This document shows, piece by piece, positions 30,527 to 38,576 of a stretch of DNA of 46,690 nucleotides. Each line of letters opens with the position of its first letter. Position 1 is the first letter of the stretch. Source of the stretch: Chloroflexota bacterium (lineage in GTDB: Bacteria > Chloroflexota > Dehalococcoidia > DSTF01 > RBG-16-68-14); contig QIFC01000008.1 of assembly GCA_003228685.1 (NCBI GenBank), forward strand, positions 1 to 46,690, in the 5' to 3' direction. The notes under the pieces were generated by a model. That model was not told the origin of the DNA. It made no database searches and saw only the letters and a program-made list of their open reading frames with translations. Made by a program: the position numbers and the translations under genes.

Positions 30527-32188
30527 CTAGATGGTCAGCGTACCCTGGTACTCACCCCAGAGGCCACGCAGGACATGGCAGATCTCCCCCAACGTGACGC
30601 TGTTCTCAACGCACGCGACGAGGTGCGGCATGAGGTTGTCGGTGCCTTCGGCAGCCTCGCCGAGCTGCTCGAGAAGCTGCTGGGCGCGTGCTTCGTCTCG
30701 GTCGTTGCGCAGGTCTTCCAGCCGCTTTCGCTGACGTTCGCCGACAACCGGGTTGACTCGCATCAGGTCTCCGATAGTCTCTTCTTCCTCAACGTATTCG
30801 TTCACGCCAACGACGACGCGGCGCTTGGCCTCGATGTCCTTCTGCATGCGGAACGCGCTCTCCTGAATCTCGCGCTGCTGGAAGCCTTGTTCGATCGCGG
30901 TGAGCGCGCCACCGATCGCATCGATGCGATCGATGTACTGCTGAGCTTCCGCTTCCACTTGATCGGTGAGTTGTTCGATGACGTAGGAGCCGGCGACCGG
31001 GTCGACCGTGTCGCCAACGCCCGATTCGTAGGCGATGATCTGCTGCGTCCGCAACGCAAGCTCCGCCGCCTCCTGGGTGGGAAGCGCGAGCGCTTCGTCC
31101 TTGGAGTTGGTGTGCAGTGATTGCGTGCCCCCAAGGACGGCAGAGAGCGCCTGGAAGGTGGTGCGGACGATGTTGTTGTTGACCTGCTGCGCCGTCAAGG
31201 TGGCGCCACCGGTCTGCGTGTGGAAGCGGAGCATCATCGAGCGCGGGTCCTTGGCGCCAAAGCGCTCTTTTGCGATGCGAGCCCACAGGCGGCGAGCCGC
31301 GCGGAACTTGGCGATCTCCTCCAGGAAGTTGCCGTGGCAGGCGAAGAAGAACGCGAGCCTGGGAGCAAACTCATCGAAGACGAGCCCCGTCTCCAGCCCG
31401 GCTTCCACGTAGGCGATGGCGTGGGCCATCGTAAAGCCGACCTCCTGCGCGGCGGTACAACCGGCCTCGCGCATGTGGTATCCACTGATGCTGATGGTGT
31501 TCCAGGAGGGCAACTCGGTTCGGCAGTACTGGAAGACATCCGTGACCAGGCGCATCGACGGGCGGGGCGGGAAGATGTACGTGCCGCGCGCGACGTACTC
31601 CTTGAGGATGTCGTGCTGGGTCGTACCGCCGATCTTCGTGAGGTCGGCGCCCTGTCGCTTAGCGACCGCCACGTAGAGCGCGAGCAAAATCGACGCAGTG
31701 GCATTGATCGTCATGGAGGTTGTGACTTCGTCGAGCGGAATGCCGTCGAACAGCGTCTCCATGTCGCGAATCGAGCAGATCGAGACGCCCACCTTGCCGA
31801 CTTCGCTCGCGGCCATCGGATCGTCCGCGTCGTAGCCGATCTGTGTGGGGAGATCGAACGCGACGGAGAGGCCGGTCTGACCTTGCGAGAGCAGGTACTT
31901 ATAGCGCTCGTTCGATTCTTCGGCGGTGCCAAAGCCGGCGTACTGGCGCATGGTCCAGAAGCGCCCGCGGTACATGGTGGGCTGAATGCCACGCGTGTAC
32001 GGGTAGGCGCCGGGGTATCCGAGTTTGCCTTCGTAGTCGAAGCCACCGTTGTCGGAGACGTCCTCCGGCGTATACAGGGGTTCTACCGGCTTGCCAGAGC
32101 TAGTCTGGAAGGCGGCGTCACGCTCTGGAGAGCGCTCTTTCGCCTCCTGATAGGTGCCTTCTTGCCACTCACGCTTGGACGTACTCAT
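30527..32188 (-). CDS. methylmalonyl-CoA mutase, large (catalytic) subunit
   Basis: Adenosylcobalamin-dependent isomerisation of (2R)-methylmalonyl-CoA to succinyl-CoA. 553 residues comprise the whole substrate-binding barrel: [80 protein letters not shown] and [11 protein letters not shown]. It ends without the about 130-residue C-terminal cobalamin-binding domain (no DxHxxG), so it must pair with a separate small subunit, which is not in this window. It heads an operon with a ClbS-like protein, epimerase and two VOC proteins. The promoter leaves a leader of only about 3 nt. Confidence 0.95.
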   Translation of the reverse strand: MSTSKREWQEGTYQEAKERSPERDAAFQTSSGKPVEPLYTPEDVSDNGGFDYEGKLGYPGAYPYTRGIQPTMYRGRFWTMRQYAGFGTAEESNERYKYLLSQGQTGLSVAFDLPTQIGYDADDPMAASEVGKVGVSICSIRDMETLFDGIPLDEVTTSMTINATASILLALYVAVAKRQGADLTKIGGTTQHDILKEYVARGTYIFPPRPSMRLVTDVFQYCRTELPSWNTISISGYHMREAGCTAAQEVGFTMAHAIAYVEAGLETGLVFDEFAPRLAFFFACHGNFLEEIAKFRAARRLWARIAKERFGAKDPRSMMLRFHTQTGGATLTAQQVNNNIVRTTFQALSAVLGGTQSLHTNSKDEALALPTQEAAELALRTQQIIAYESGVGDTVDPVAGSYVIEQLTDQVEAEAQQYIDRIDAIGGALTAIEQGFQQREIQESAFRMQKDIEAKRRVVVGVNEYVEEEETIGDLMRVNPVVGERQRKRLEDLRNDRDEARAQQLLEQLGEAAEGTDNLMPHLVACVENSVTLGEICHVLRGLWGEYQGTLTI

Positions 32189-32198
32189 ACGCGCGGGC

Positions 32199-32228
32199 AG
32201 TGTATCGCGGCGTCTGAGAAGGTGTCAA
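32199..32228 (-). promoter_or_regulatory. near-leaderless promoter of the methylmalonyl-CoA operon
   Basis: Minus strand TTGACA (32228-32223), 18-bp spacer, TACACT (32204-32199), then 10 nt to the ATG at 32188. The start site should leave about three untranslated bases. Confidence 0.7.
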
Positions 32229-32299
32229 CGAGTGTGGGGATTTGCTTCTAGTACGCAAACATGCCTACCCTCCTTAGCAGTTTAGTGAGGGAGGGAGAC

Positions 32300-32881
32300 G
32301 TGAAGCTTCGAACGTTGCGGTTCATGCTGGTGGCTGTTCTGGTTGTGGCGCTGGGATCGTTGGCGTTGGCCTGCGGCGGCGGCAGCGACGACAACGAGAA
32401 TGGCGGCGACACGCTCGCACTCGATTCGTACTTTGAGCGCGTCAAGGGCATCATGGACGGCGCCAGCGAGAGCAGCGATGAAATCGAAGCGGGGATCGAC
32501 GAGCGGATTGATACGGCGGACAACATCGAAGGCATTCTGGACGGCTTGGCGGACGGATTAGACGACTTCCGGAGCCTGGCGGAAGGTGTGCGAGACGACC
32601 TCAACGACATTGCGCCACCCAGCGAAGTCGTGGACCAGCACAGGGAATTTACGGCGCTATACAGCGCAACCGCGTCGGCCTTGGGTGAACTGCGCGCCGA
32701 TGTCGAGGCGATCGACTCGGACGCTGATGATGAGGTGATCCTGGAACAGGTTGTTGAGTTTGGCACCAGGGTACAGACAGAGTTCGGCTCGCTGGGAACA
32801 CAGGGTGAACTGAGCTGTTTCGAGCTGCAGAGCATCGCGGACGAAAACGAGATCGAGATCGACCTCGAGTGTGGTGACTAG
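32300..32881 (+). CDS. acidic helical lipoprotein, copy 1
   Basis: 193 residues from GTG 32300 (GAGGGAGGGAGAC just upstream). Signal peptide with lipobox LALAC and a Gly/Asp-rich spacer (GGGSDDNENGGD), then a helical acidic domain and a C-terminal SCFELQSIADENEIEIDLECGD with two cysteines. No family name recognised. The gene at 32955 has the same plan (L-A-x-Y-F-x-x-x-E, PSEVxDxH, final C-x-x-L-Q-x-I-A-D), so these are tandem paralogues. The ORF could start at 32261, but that would bury the signal peptide. Confidence 0.75.
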   Translation: MKLRTLRFMLVAVLVVALGSLALACGGGSDDNENGGDTLALDSYFERVKGIMDGASESSDEIEAGIDERIDTADNIEGILDGLADGLDDFRSLAEGVRDDLNDIAPPSEVVDQHREFTALYSATASALGELRADVEAIDSDADDEVILEQVVEFGTRVQTEFGSLGTQGELSCFELQSIADENEIEIDLECGD

Positions 32882-32954
32882 CCTGAACGCGTGCGACCGC
32901 GTTCCACGGCCGGCCTGAATTACAGGGGACTAGAAACTCTGAAGGAGGATGAAG

Positions 32955-33509
32955 ATGAAGGTTCGACTATTAGCAGTCGTGATCCTTGGGGCGCTGCTGC
33001 TAACGTTGGGCGCCGCTTGCGGCGACGACGATGACGACGGTAACGGCGGTGGGAACGGCGGCGGCGAGCTGACGCTGGCTGGGTATTTCAGCGAGTTGGA
33101 GACGCTAGGCCAAGGGTACGCCAACGACCTCGCTACACTGGATGAGGAAGCGGGAAAGGAATTCGAAGGGACGGAGTCCGATGACGAGGCGATCGATGTG
33201 TTCGTCAACTTCGTCAAGGGCATGCGTTCAACCACAGACGACTTCGTAGGAGACATCGACGACGTGGACGCGCCCTCCGAGGTCGAGGACGCTCACGAAG
33301 AGACCGTCACCGCGGGGCAGGAACTAGTCGACATGTTCGACAACGCCATAAAGGTGCTCGACACGGCCGAGACGTTCGAGGACGCGACGCTCGTCCTAGA
33401 GGGTCCGGGCTTCGTCGACGCGCAGTCCCGGTTCGGCGAATCGTGCGCCGCGCTGCAGGGCATCGCCGACTCCAATGGTCTCGACATAGACATGAGTTGC
33501 CCTAGCTAA
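32955..33509 (+). CDS. acidic helical lipoprotein, copy 2
   Basis: 184 residues from ATG 32955. GGAGG lies at 32944-32948, directly adjacent to another in-frame ATG at 32949, so the later ATG has the better spacing. Lipobox LGAAC, spacer of Asp and Gly (CGDDDDDGNGGGNGGG), then the same helical domain as copy 1, ending C-A-A-L-Q-G-I-A-D-S-N-G-L-D-I-D-M-S-C. Probably surface-displayed; function unknown. It is followed by a hairpin with a T-tract that ends the two-gene unit. Confidence 0.75.
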   Translation: MKVRLLAVVILGALLLTLGAACGDDDDDGNGGGNGGGELTLAGYFSELETLGQGYANDLATLDEEAGKEFEGTESDDEAIDVFVNFVKGMRSTTDDFVGDIDDVDAPSEVEDAHEETVTAGQELVDMFDNAIKVLDTAETFEDATLVLEGPGFVDAQSRFGESCAALQGIADSNGLDIDMSCPS

Positions 33510-33513
33510 CGGT

Positions 33514-33550
33514 CTGCCTCCGGCAGGCTCGCGGGACGCTTCGCGTTTTT
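33514..33550 (+). terminator. intrinsic terminator after the lipoprotein pair
   Basis: CTGCC-TCC-GGCAG (33514-33526) followed by ACGC-TTC-GCGT and TTTT (33536-33550). The second hairpin with its T-run is the likely release point. It also separates the convergent glycerophosphodiesterase-like gene. Confidence 0.65.
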
Positions 33551-33568
33551 GCGCTCTGCTGACCGTCG

Positions 33569-34288
33569 CTACCGCTTCGGGAGCCAGCGTCGAACACGGT
33601 CCGGATAGTTGCTGGTGATGGCGTCGACGCCGCAGGCCGCAACGCGGCGGACATCGTCGCGCTTGTCGACCGTCCAAGTGGAGAAGCGCAGCTCGCGCAG
33701 GTGAGCGCGGCGGACGCGCTTGGCGGAGACGGCGCTGTGGTGCACCGACACGCCCTGCGCGTTGAGCGAGAGCGCGAAGCCTAAGAGCTGATCCCAGTCC
33801 TTGACGTCGCGGGCGCTGGTGAGGAGCGAACAAGGCATGCGTCGCTCCAGCTTGCGGACGCGCTCGACGATGGCCGGCCAGAACGAATGCACGGCGCAGT
33901 GGTCGAGCGCCTTCTCGCGGCGGACGGCGTCCAGCACCGCTTCCTCGATCTTGGCGGCCTTGATCTCGAGCACGAGCAGCGCGCGGCCGTTCACGGCCTT
34001 GAGCACCTCTCGCAGCGTGGGGATCTGGTGACGCTTGCTGCCCGGCAGCGAGGCCGCCGCGTTGAGCTTGCGCACCTGCCGCAGGCTGAGGTCCGCGATC
34101 TCACCTTGGCCATCCGTGGTGCGCTCCAGTGCGGCGTCGTGGATCAGCACGGGCACGCCGTCGCGCGTGCAATGCAGGTCGACCTCGATCGCGTCGGCTT
34201 TGTGGCGCAGGGCGGCGCGGATGCCGGCGAGCGTGTTCTCCGGCGCGTGGCCCTTGCAGGCGGCGTGGGACGTGATCAGCGGCGGCAT
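33569..34288 (-). CDS. glycerophosphodiester phosphodiesterase-family protein
   Basis: 239 residues with a GDPD TIM barrel: GHAPENT (14-19), AIEVDLHCTRDGVPVLIHD (E35, D37, H50), LVLEIKA and the closing AITSNYPD. GDPD enzymes split glycerophosphodiesters into alcohol and glycerol 3-phosphate. The usual N-terminal H-R-G is changed to S-H-A-A-C-K-G: the catalytic His (H8) is kept but the arginine that contacts the phosphate is absent, so activity or substrate may differ. No signal peptide is present, so it is cytosolic. Confidence 0.8.
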   Translation of the reverse strand: MPPLITSHAACKGHAPENTLAGIRAALRHKADAIEVDLHCTRDGVPVLIHDAALERTTDGQGEIADLSLRQVRKLNAAASLPGSKRHQIPTLREVLKAVNGRALLVLEIKAAKIEEAVLDAVRREKALDHCAVHSFWPAIVERVRKLERRMPCSLLTSARDVKDWDQLLGFALSLNAQGVSVHHSAVSAKRVRRAHLRELRFSTWTVDKRDDVRRVAACGVDAITSNYPDRVRRWLPKR

Positions 34289-34389
34289 TGCGTGACTCCC
34301 CCTCTCCCCGCCCTCCGGGCACCCCTCTCCCTCGGCGAGGGCGAGGAGACATGATCGGCGGTCAGAGATAGTAATAGTATAGGAGGTCG

Positions 34390-34407
34390 AGCGGCCCGAT
34401 GGCCGCT
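34390..34407. repeat. REP-like hairpin AGCGGCC-CGAT-GGCCGCT
   Basis: Perfect 7-bp stem with CGAT loop, followed by CCTACAG. A diverged copy, GTGGCC-CGAT-GGCCGC, stands at about 35682-35696 in the same position upstream of the duplicated gene, which shows that the duplication included upstream DNA. Confidence 0.7.
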
Positions 34408-34513
34408 CCTACAGATGTTCGCAGGAGGTGTGGGCGCTCCCTCACCCCCGGCCCCTCTGCGGCTCTCCTCAACCAACCCGGCCACACATACAATGTGCCG
34501 AGGAGGTGTGACC

Positions 34514-34930
34514 ATGCAATTCGTATCGATTCTGACGTCGGACCGTGAGCGAGACCCTGAGCTGTGGGCGACGCTCTGGCAGGGGGAAGCACCCAAGGGG
34601 CTGGAGATCGTCGCGGTCTACAACCTCCAGAACGACATGCGCGTGTTCGTGATCGACGCGGACCCGCCGCAGGCGATCGGCTGGCTGGACAGGCTGAACG
34701 CGGTGGGCACAATCGTGACGACGCCCGCGTTCGACCGCACGCAGGGCTGGAGCGATGCCCTGGCGCGCCACATTGATGGTTTTACGGAGCGGCTCGTCGA
34801 GCGCTTCGGCGCGGAGGGCGAGAAGCAGGCCGATTTACGGCGTCGCGCGATGAACGCGGCGAACCCGTTCGCGGCGCGCCGGGTCGCGCTGGAGTGGGTA
34901 TCGGAGCGCGAGGCAGAGGGCCACCCCTGA
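34514..34930 (+). CDS. small alpha/beta protein, duplicate A (DUF3303-like)
   Basis: 138 residues from ATG 34514 (GAGGAGGTG upstream). The first half (FVSILTSDRERDPELWATLWQG, KGLEIVAVYNL, MRVFVIDADPPQAIGWLDRL) looks like a ferredoxin-like dimeric alpha/beta fold of the DUF3303 type; the C-terminal half is helical and charged. It is about 90 percent identical to the gene at 35725-36135 (13 differences in 136 aligned residues, by direct comparison). Function unknown. Confidence 0.7.
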   Translation: MQFVSILTSDRERDPELWATLWQGEAPKGLEIVAVYNLQNDMRVFVIDADPPQAIGWLDRLNAVGTIVTTPAFDRTQGWSDALARHIDGFTERLVERFGAEGEKQADLRRRAMNAANPFAARRVALEWVSEREAEGHP

Positions 34931-34938
34931 GGGGGTGA

Positions 34939-34963
34939 CCGGCAGTTGCTTCGCAACTGCCGG
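34939..34963. repeat. short hairpin, GCAGTTGC family
   Basis: CCGGCAGTTGC-TTC-GCAACTGCCGG, a perfect 11-bp stem 8 bp after the stop of duplicate A. No T-tract. Related stems lie at 27289 and 43438. Confidence 0.75.
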
Positions 34964-35020
34964 CCCCTGCGAGGCGCTCTGTAGGTGCCTACTGCGCGGG
35001 TGGAGAATTGGTGGCTGACC

Positions 35021-35048
35021 TTGCAAATTGGTGCGCGTCATGTATACT
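35021..35048 (+). promoter_or_regulatory. leaderless promoter of the lipoprotein gene at 35055
   Basis: TTGCAA (35021-35026), 16-bp spacer, TATACT (35043-35048), then 6 nt to the ATG at 35055. The start site coincides with the start codon. Confidence 0.65.
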
Positions 35049-35054
35049 CCCTTC

Positions 35055-35525
35055 ATGATTGCGGTCGCAACGGTCTTCAAGGGCGTCCTGACTGGACTGA
35101 TTCTCGTTGGTCTGGCCCTGGCTGTCGCATGCACTGGGTCCGATGACGCCGCCGAATCTGATACTGAGGTCACTGTCGAAGCGGGAGACCCCGGCGAGGT
35201 AGAAGACCCCGAGAGTGAAGAAGTGGCCGGCGGGTTCAGCCAGGAGTCGATCGACTATCTCCTCGAGTTGTTAGAAGCAGACGCCAGCGAATACGGCATG
35301 GCAGGTGGCTGCATCTGGCCGGAAGGATCGAACGACAACAACACACTGTACCCGCGTGATCTCCTTGGATGGGAGGGCTGGGTCGCCTCCGCCACCTGGG
35401 ATTCCTCCCCGGGCGTGCACGTCGCAACCGTCTATCGGCCGGACTATGATGGCGAGACGGTGACGGAATTCGCCAAGGTCGAGGGGCCAGGCTACCTCTG
35501 CTACGAGTCCGACCTGGATTCGTAA
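35055..35525 (+). CDS. lipoprotein of unknown function
   Basis: 156 residues from ATG 35055, chosen because the -10 box lies 6 nt upstream; an in-frame ATG at 35040 and a GTG at 35028 lie within or ahead of the -10. Signal peptide with lipobox AVAC, an acidic spacer (DDAAESDTEVTVEAGDPGE), then a compact domain with GGCIWPEGSNDNN, LLGWEGWVASATW and a late CYESDLDS. The two external cysteines may form a disulfide. No family recognised. It sits between two nearly identical genes, as if placed or retained inside a duplicated segment. Confidence 0.7.
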   Translation: MIAVATVFKGVLTGLILVGLALAVACTGSDDAAESDTEVTVEAGDPGEVEDPESEEVAGGFSQESIDYLLELLEADASEYGMAGGCIWPEGSNDNNTLYPRDLLGWEGWVASATWDSSPGVHVATVYRPDYDGETVTEFAKVEGPGYLCYESDLDS

Positions 35526-35724
35526 CGCAATCCTAGAAGTCACCTGTCACGGCAGCGCGCCACCCCTAAAGGCGTGGCTTGTTTCGGCTCGCTCTCGCCC
35601 GCAGCCCCGCACCGCGGCTTCCGCGAATAGACGCGGAGAGCGGGTCCTGAGCGGCGGGTCGAAGATAGCATAGGGGTTGGGTGGCCCGATGGCCGCGCCT
35701 CCAGTGGGCTTTGGAGCTGTGAGC

Positions 35725-36135
35725 ATGCTGTTCGTATCGATCTTGACGTCGGACCGAGAGCGAGACCCGGAGCTGTGGGCGACGCTCTGGCAGGGCGGGG
35801 CGCCGGACGGGCTCCAATTTGTCGCGGTCTACAACCTGCAGCACAACATGCGCGTGTTCGTGATCAACGCGGACCCGCCGCAGTCGATTGGCTGGCTGGA
35901 CAGGCTGAACGCGGTGGGGACAATCGTGACGACGCCGGCGTTCGACCACACGCAGGGCTGGAGCGACGCCCTGGCGCGGGACATCGACGGCTTTACGGAG
36001 CGGCTCGTCCAGCGCTTCGGCGCCGAAGGCGAAAAGCAGGCCGAGCTGCGCCGTCGCGCGATGAACGCGGCCAACCCGTTCGCGGCACGCCGGGTCGCGC
36101 TGGAGTGGGTGTCGGAGCGCGAGGCGGAAGGTTAG
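35725..36135 (+). CDS. small alpha/beta protein, duplicate B (DUF3303-like)
   Basis: 136 residues from ATG 35725. Nearly identical to duplicate A at 34514-34930, lacking only the final H-P. Changes are mostly surface-type (for example Q to L, H to D, A to S), with no disruption, so both copies are probably kept functional. The ribosome-binding site is weaker than in copy A (TTTGGAGCTGTGAGC). Its stop overlaps the stop of the convergent VOC gene (36132-36135). Confidence 0.7.
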   Translation: MLFVSILTSDRERDPELWATLWQGGAPDGLQFVAVYNLQHNMRVFVINADPPQSIGWLDRLNAVGTIVTTPAFDHTQGWSDALARDIDGFTERLVQRFGAEGEKQAELRRRAMNAANPFAARRVALEWVSEREAEG

Positions 36136-36944
36136 GCCGAGACCAGCACCAGCTTCTGCCCGTTCGGGTCGGTCATTGTAGGTCCGTCAGGGCCGTCCTC
36201 GCCGGCGACGCCGGCCGCGCGGAGCGACGCTGCGACCGCCGCCGGATCGTCAGAGCGGAACAGGAGCGCTGAGCCGGGCAGGTCCGCCTGTCGCAGCCGG
36301 ATCGGGAACCTCGTCGGGTCCTGGAGCATGTGCGGATGCTGACCGGTGATGTCGACTGAGCCGTTGGCCGCCTCGTCGGCGCGGAGGCCCATGTTCTCGT
36401 AGAAGGCGCGGCTGACGGCTAGGTCCTTGACGTTGAGCTGGAAGATGAAGTTCCCCATGGCGGGCTTGTCGCTCGCTGGCTTCGCCAGCTCGGCGGCCAT
36501 GTGGTCGTCGACGCCCCATTCGTTGTTCTCGTATGGCTCTCGCTCCGGCGGATGGGTGTTGAAGAAGAGCTGGTAGCCGTCCGGGTCGAGGATCGTAAAC
36601 GCGCCAGCCTCGTTGTCCGGCAGCTCGTTGCCATCGTCGTCTAGGAAGAGCTGTAACTCAGGCCCGCGCTGTTTGAGCCCCCAACACTGGAAGCCGCGGC
36701 TGGTCAGCTCGATCGCCATCGCATGGATGGCTGCGCCGCGATAGTTGACGTTCGGGAACTTGATGAAGCTGAAGAACGCCAGCGCGATCGTCCCCTGCCG
36801 GAGGAAGCGGACCTGGGCCTGCTGAGCGGGCGAGAGAACCTCGTTCGACGTGAAGCCGAGCTTCTCGTAGAACGCTACCGTCGCGTCGAGGTCGTCGACG
36901 CTGAGGCAGATGAACGGCCGGCCTATGTCGATTGGGTCAGGCAT
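36132..36944 (-). CDS. two-domain VOC-superfamily protein
   Basis: 270 residues: two VOC modules, IDIGRPFICLSVDDLDATVAFYEKLGF (about 5-130) and MGNFIFQLNVKDLAVSRAFYENMGL (about 162-268). Both contain the D-P-D-G-Y / D-P-N-G-Q turn before the last strand (ILDPDGYQLFF, MTDPNGQKLVLV). Such proteins include bleomycin-resistance-like binders and dioxygenases; the usual metal His at the start of each module is replaced (C and Q), so it may bind rather than catalyse. Strong ribosome-binding site AAGGAGG. Confidence 0.8.
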   Translation of the reverse strand: MPDPIDIGRPFICLSVDDLDATVAFYEKLGFTSNEVLSPAQQAQVRFLRQGTIALAFFSFIKFPNVNYRGAAIHAMAIELTSRGFQCWGLKQRGPELQLFLDDDGNELPDNEAGAFTILDPDGYQLFFNTHPPEREPYENNEWGVDDHMAAELAKPASDKPAMGNFIFQLNVKDLAVSRAFYENMGLRADEAANGSVDITGQHPHMLQDPTRFPIRLRQADLPGSALLFRSDDPAAVAASLRAAGVAGEDGPDGPTMTDPNGQKLVLVSA

Positions 36945-36985
36945 GAGATTCCTCCTTGCTCCCTCACACGCTGCCCTGCCGGGCT

Positions 36986-37033
36986 GGCGACCTGAAGGTC
37001 GCCCCTACATCTCCAGTCAGGCTGAAGCCTGAC
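36986..37033. repeat. two adjacent REP-like hairpins with TGAA loops
   Basis: GGCGACC-TGAA-GGTCGCC (36986-37003) and GTCAGGC-TGAA-GCCTGAC (37016-37033), both perfect 7-bp stems with the same tetraloop. The first matches the repeat at 8263-8282, including the following CCTACA. They lie between the ACAD gene and the VOC gene on the minus strand. Confidence 0.75.
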
Positions 37034-37082
37034 CCGCAGGAACGCTGGGCGCACGGCCATGCGACCCTACAATCTCATCTGC

Positions 37083-38309
37083 CTACAGCAGGTCGCCGGT
37101 GGCCATGCGGGTCGTGCCGTCCGCCTTGTAGGCCTTGATGACGTTGCGGGCGATGGTCTGCTGGTGGACTTCGTCGGCGCCATCCACGAGGCGGGCCGAG
37201 CGCGCGTTCTTCATCATCCCGGCGAGCGGCGTGTCCGTCGAGTAGCCGAGCGCGCCGTGGACCTGGATGGCGCGGTCGATGATCTTCCAGAGCGTGTTGG
37301 CGACGTGATGCTTGGCGAAGGAGACCTCCTGGCGGAAGTCCAACCCACTCTCGATGCGGTAGGCGGCGTGCAGCACCATCAGCTTGCCGGCGTACAGCTC
37401 CATCGCCGAGTCGGCCATCATCCACTGGATCGCCTGCTTGTCGGCGAGCAGTGAGCCGTGCGTGAAGCGGTTGAGCGCGCGGTCGACGAGCATCTCCAGC
37501 GCGACCTCGGCCTGGCCGATCCAGCGCATGCAGTGGGCGAGCCGCGCCGGGCCGAGACGGGCCTGGCCCAGCTTGTGGCCCTCGCCCCGGCCACCCAGCA
37601 TGTTCTTGGCGGAGACGCGCACGTCCTTGATGCTGATCTCCGGGTGGTTGGCGGGGCCGGCCATCGTCTCGACGTCGCGCACGATCTCCCAGCCGTCGGA
37701 GGGGATGTCGACGAGGAAGGCGCTGTTGCGCGCTTGAGGCGGGTCGGCGTCCGGGTCGGTGCGAGCGATGCAGATCGCGAACTGCGCGCCGTGGGCGCCG
37801 GACGAAAACCACTTGTGCCCGTTCAGCACCCAATCGTCGCCGTCCTTCACGGCCGTTGTCTGGATCAGCGTGGGGTCTGAGCCGGAGACTTCCGGCTCCG
37901 TCATCGAGAAGCAGGAACGCGCGCGGCCTTCCGTGAGCGGACGCAGGTACTTCTCCTTCTGCTCGTCGGTGGCCCAAGCGAGCAGCGTGTGCATGTTGCC
38001 CTCGTCCGGGGCCTGCGCGTTGAGCACGTAGGGGCCGATGCCGCCGACGCGGGCGGCTTCCGCGGAGACGAAGGCCATGGCCGTGACGCTGAGCCCCATG
38101 CCGTCCCACTCCTTAGGCATGTGGGGGTTCCAGAGCCCGAGGTCTTTGGCTCGCACGCGCAGCTTGACGATCTCCTGGATGAAGCGGTTTCGTTCCGCCC
38201 CTTGGCTCTGAAGCCCGTCCTGTACGGGGCGGACCTCTTCGTCCATGAACTTGCGGACGCGCAGGCGGACGTCTTCCACCTCGGGGGGCAGTGTGAAATC
38301 AATAGCCAT
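37083..38309 (-). CDS. acyl-CoA dehydrogenase (ACAD10/11-like)
   Basis: 408 residues with the complete FAD-dependent ACAD fold: N-terminal helical domain, beta domain with FSMTEPEVSGSDPTLIQTTA and WVLNGHKWFSSGA, and a C-terminal helical domain with QVHGALGYSTDTPLAGMMKNARSARLVDGADEVHQQTIAR. The motifs FSMTEPEVSGSDPT and the long N-terminal helix agree with the ACAD10/11 subgroup. The ribosome-binding site AAGGAGATCTAAC precedes the ATG. It is divergent from an APH-type kinase; in animal ACAD11 the same two domains are fused, and in Pseudomonas LvaA/LvaC they convert 4-hydroxyacyl-CoA through a 4-phosphoacyl-CoA to 3-hydroxyacyl-CoA. Confidence 0.9.
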   Translation of the reverse strand: MAIDFTLPPEVEDVRLRVRKFMDEEVRPVQDGLQSQGAERNRFIQEIVKLRVRAKDLGLWNPHMPKEWDGMGLSVTAMAFVSAEAARVGGIGPYVLNAQAPDEGNMHTLLAWATDEQKEKYLRPLTEGRARSCFSMTEPEVSGSDPTLIQTTAVKDGDDWVLNGHKWFSSGAHGAQFAICIARTDPDADPPQARNSAFLVDIPSDGWEIVRDVETMAGPANHPEISIKDVRVSAKNMLGGRGEGHKLGQARLGPARLAHCMRWIGQAEVALEMLVDRALNRFTHGSLLADKQAIQWMMADSAMELYAGKLMVLHAAYRIESGLDFRQEVSFAKHHVANTLWKIIDRAIQVHGALGYSTDTPLAGMMKNARSARLVDGADEVHQQTIARNVIKAYKADGTTRMATGDLL

Positions 38310-38404
38310 GTTAGATCTCCTTCGCGATACTGGGGCTGGTTTGAAACTGAACGGTGTTCAGGATTGTACAGGAATGCGCGTCGAATATCGAGGCATGTAT
38401 AATG

Positions 38405-38555
38405 GCTACCGCTGCGCGGTAGCTTGCAGTCGCTGGCTGAGCCCAGTTAGGCTCAGCTTTGCAGAAGCTCTGCTTCTGCCCACAACTGCTGGCACTCTTG
38501 CGCTAGCTTCGTTGTTGCTTCGCAACAGCAGCCCGTCTAATATTGCTTGGCAATA
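38405..38555. repeat. array of five consecutive perfect hairpins
   Basis: GCTACCGC-TGC-GCGGTAGC (38405-38423), GCTGAGCC-CAGTTA-GGCTCAGC (38436-38457), GCAGAAGC-TCT-GCTTCTGC (38461-38479), TGTTGC-TTC-GCAACA (38513-38527) and TATTGC-TTG-GCAATA (38541-38555). The stems differ in sequence but share short 3-nt loops and a GC closing pair in four of five. The first stem recurs at 43412-43432. The array fills the space between the divergent ACAD and kinase genes; a TATAAT-like box at 38398-38403 stands just before it. Confidence 0.8.
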
Positions 38556-38576
38556 GCTCTGCAGTAGGGAGTAGCA

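Noticed and set aside
30275-32251. Long plus-strand frames opposite the methylmalonyl-CoA mutase (281 and 376 residues)
   Set aside because: GC-rich shadow frames; the minus strand encodes a fully conserved enzyme.
37075-38109. 344-residue minus-strand frame overlapping the acyl-CoA dehydrogenase
   Set aside because: An Arg/Gly-rich alternative frame of the same strand; the 408-residue frame has all ACAD motifs and a ribosome-binding site.
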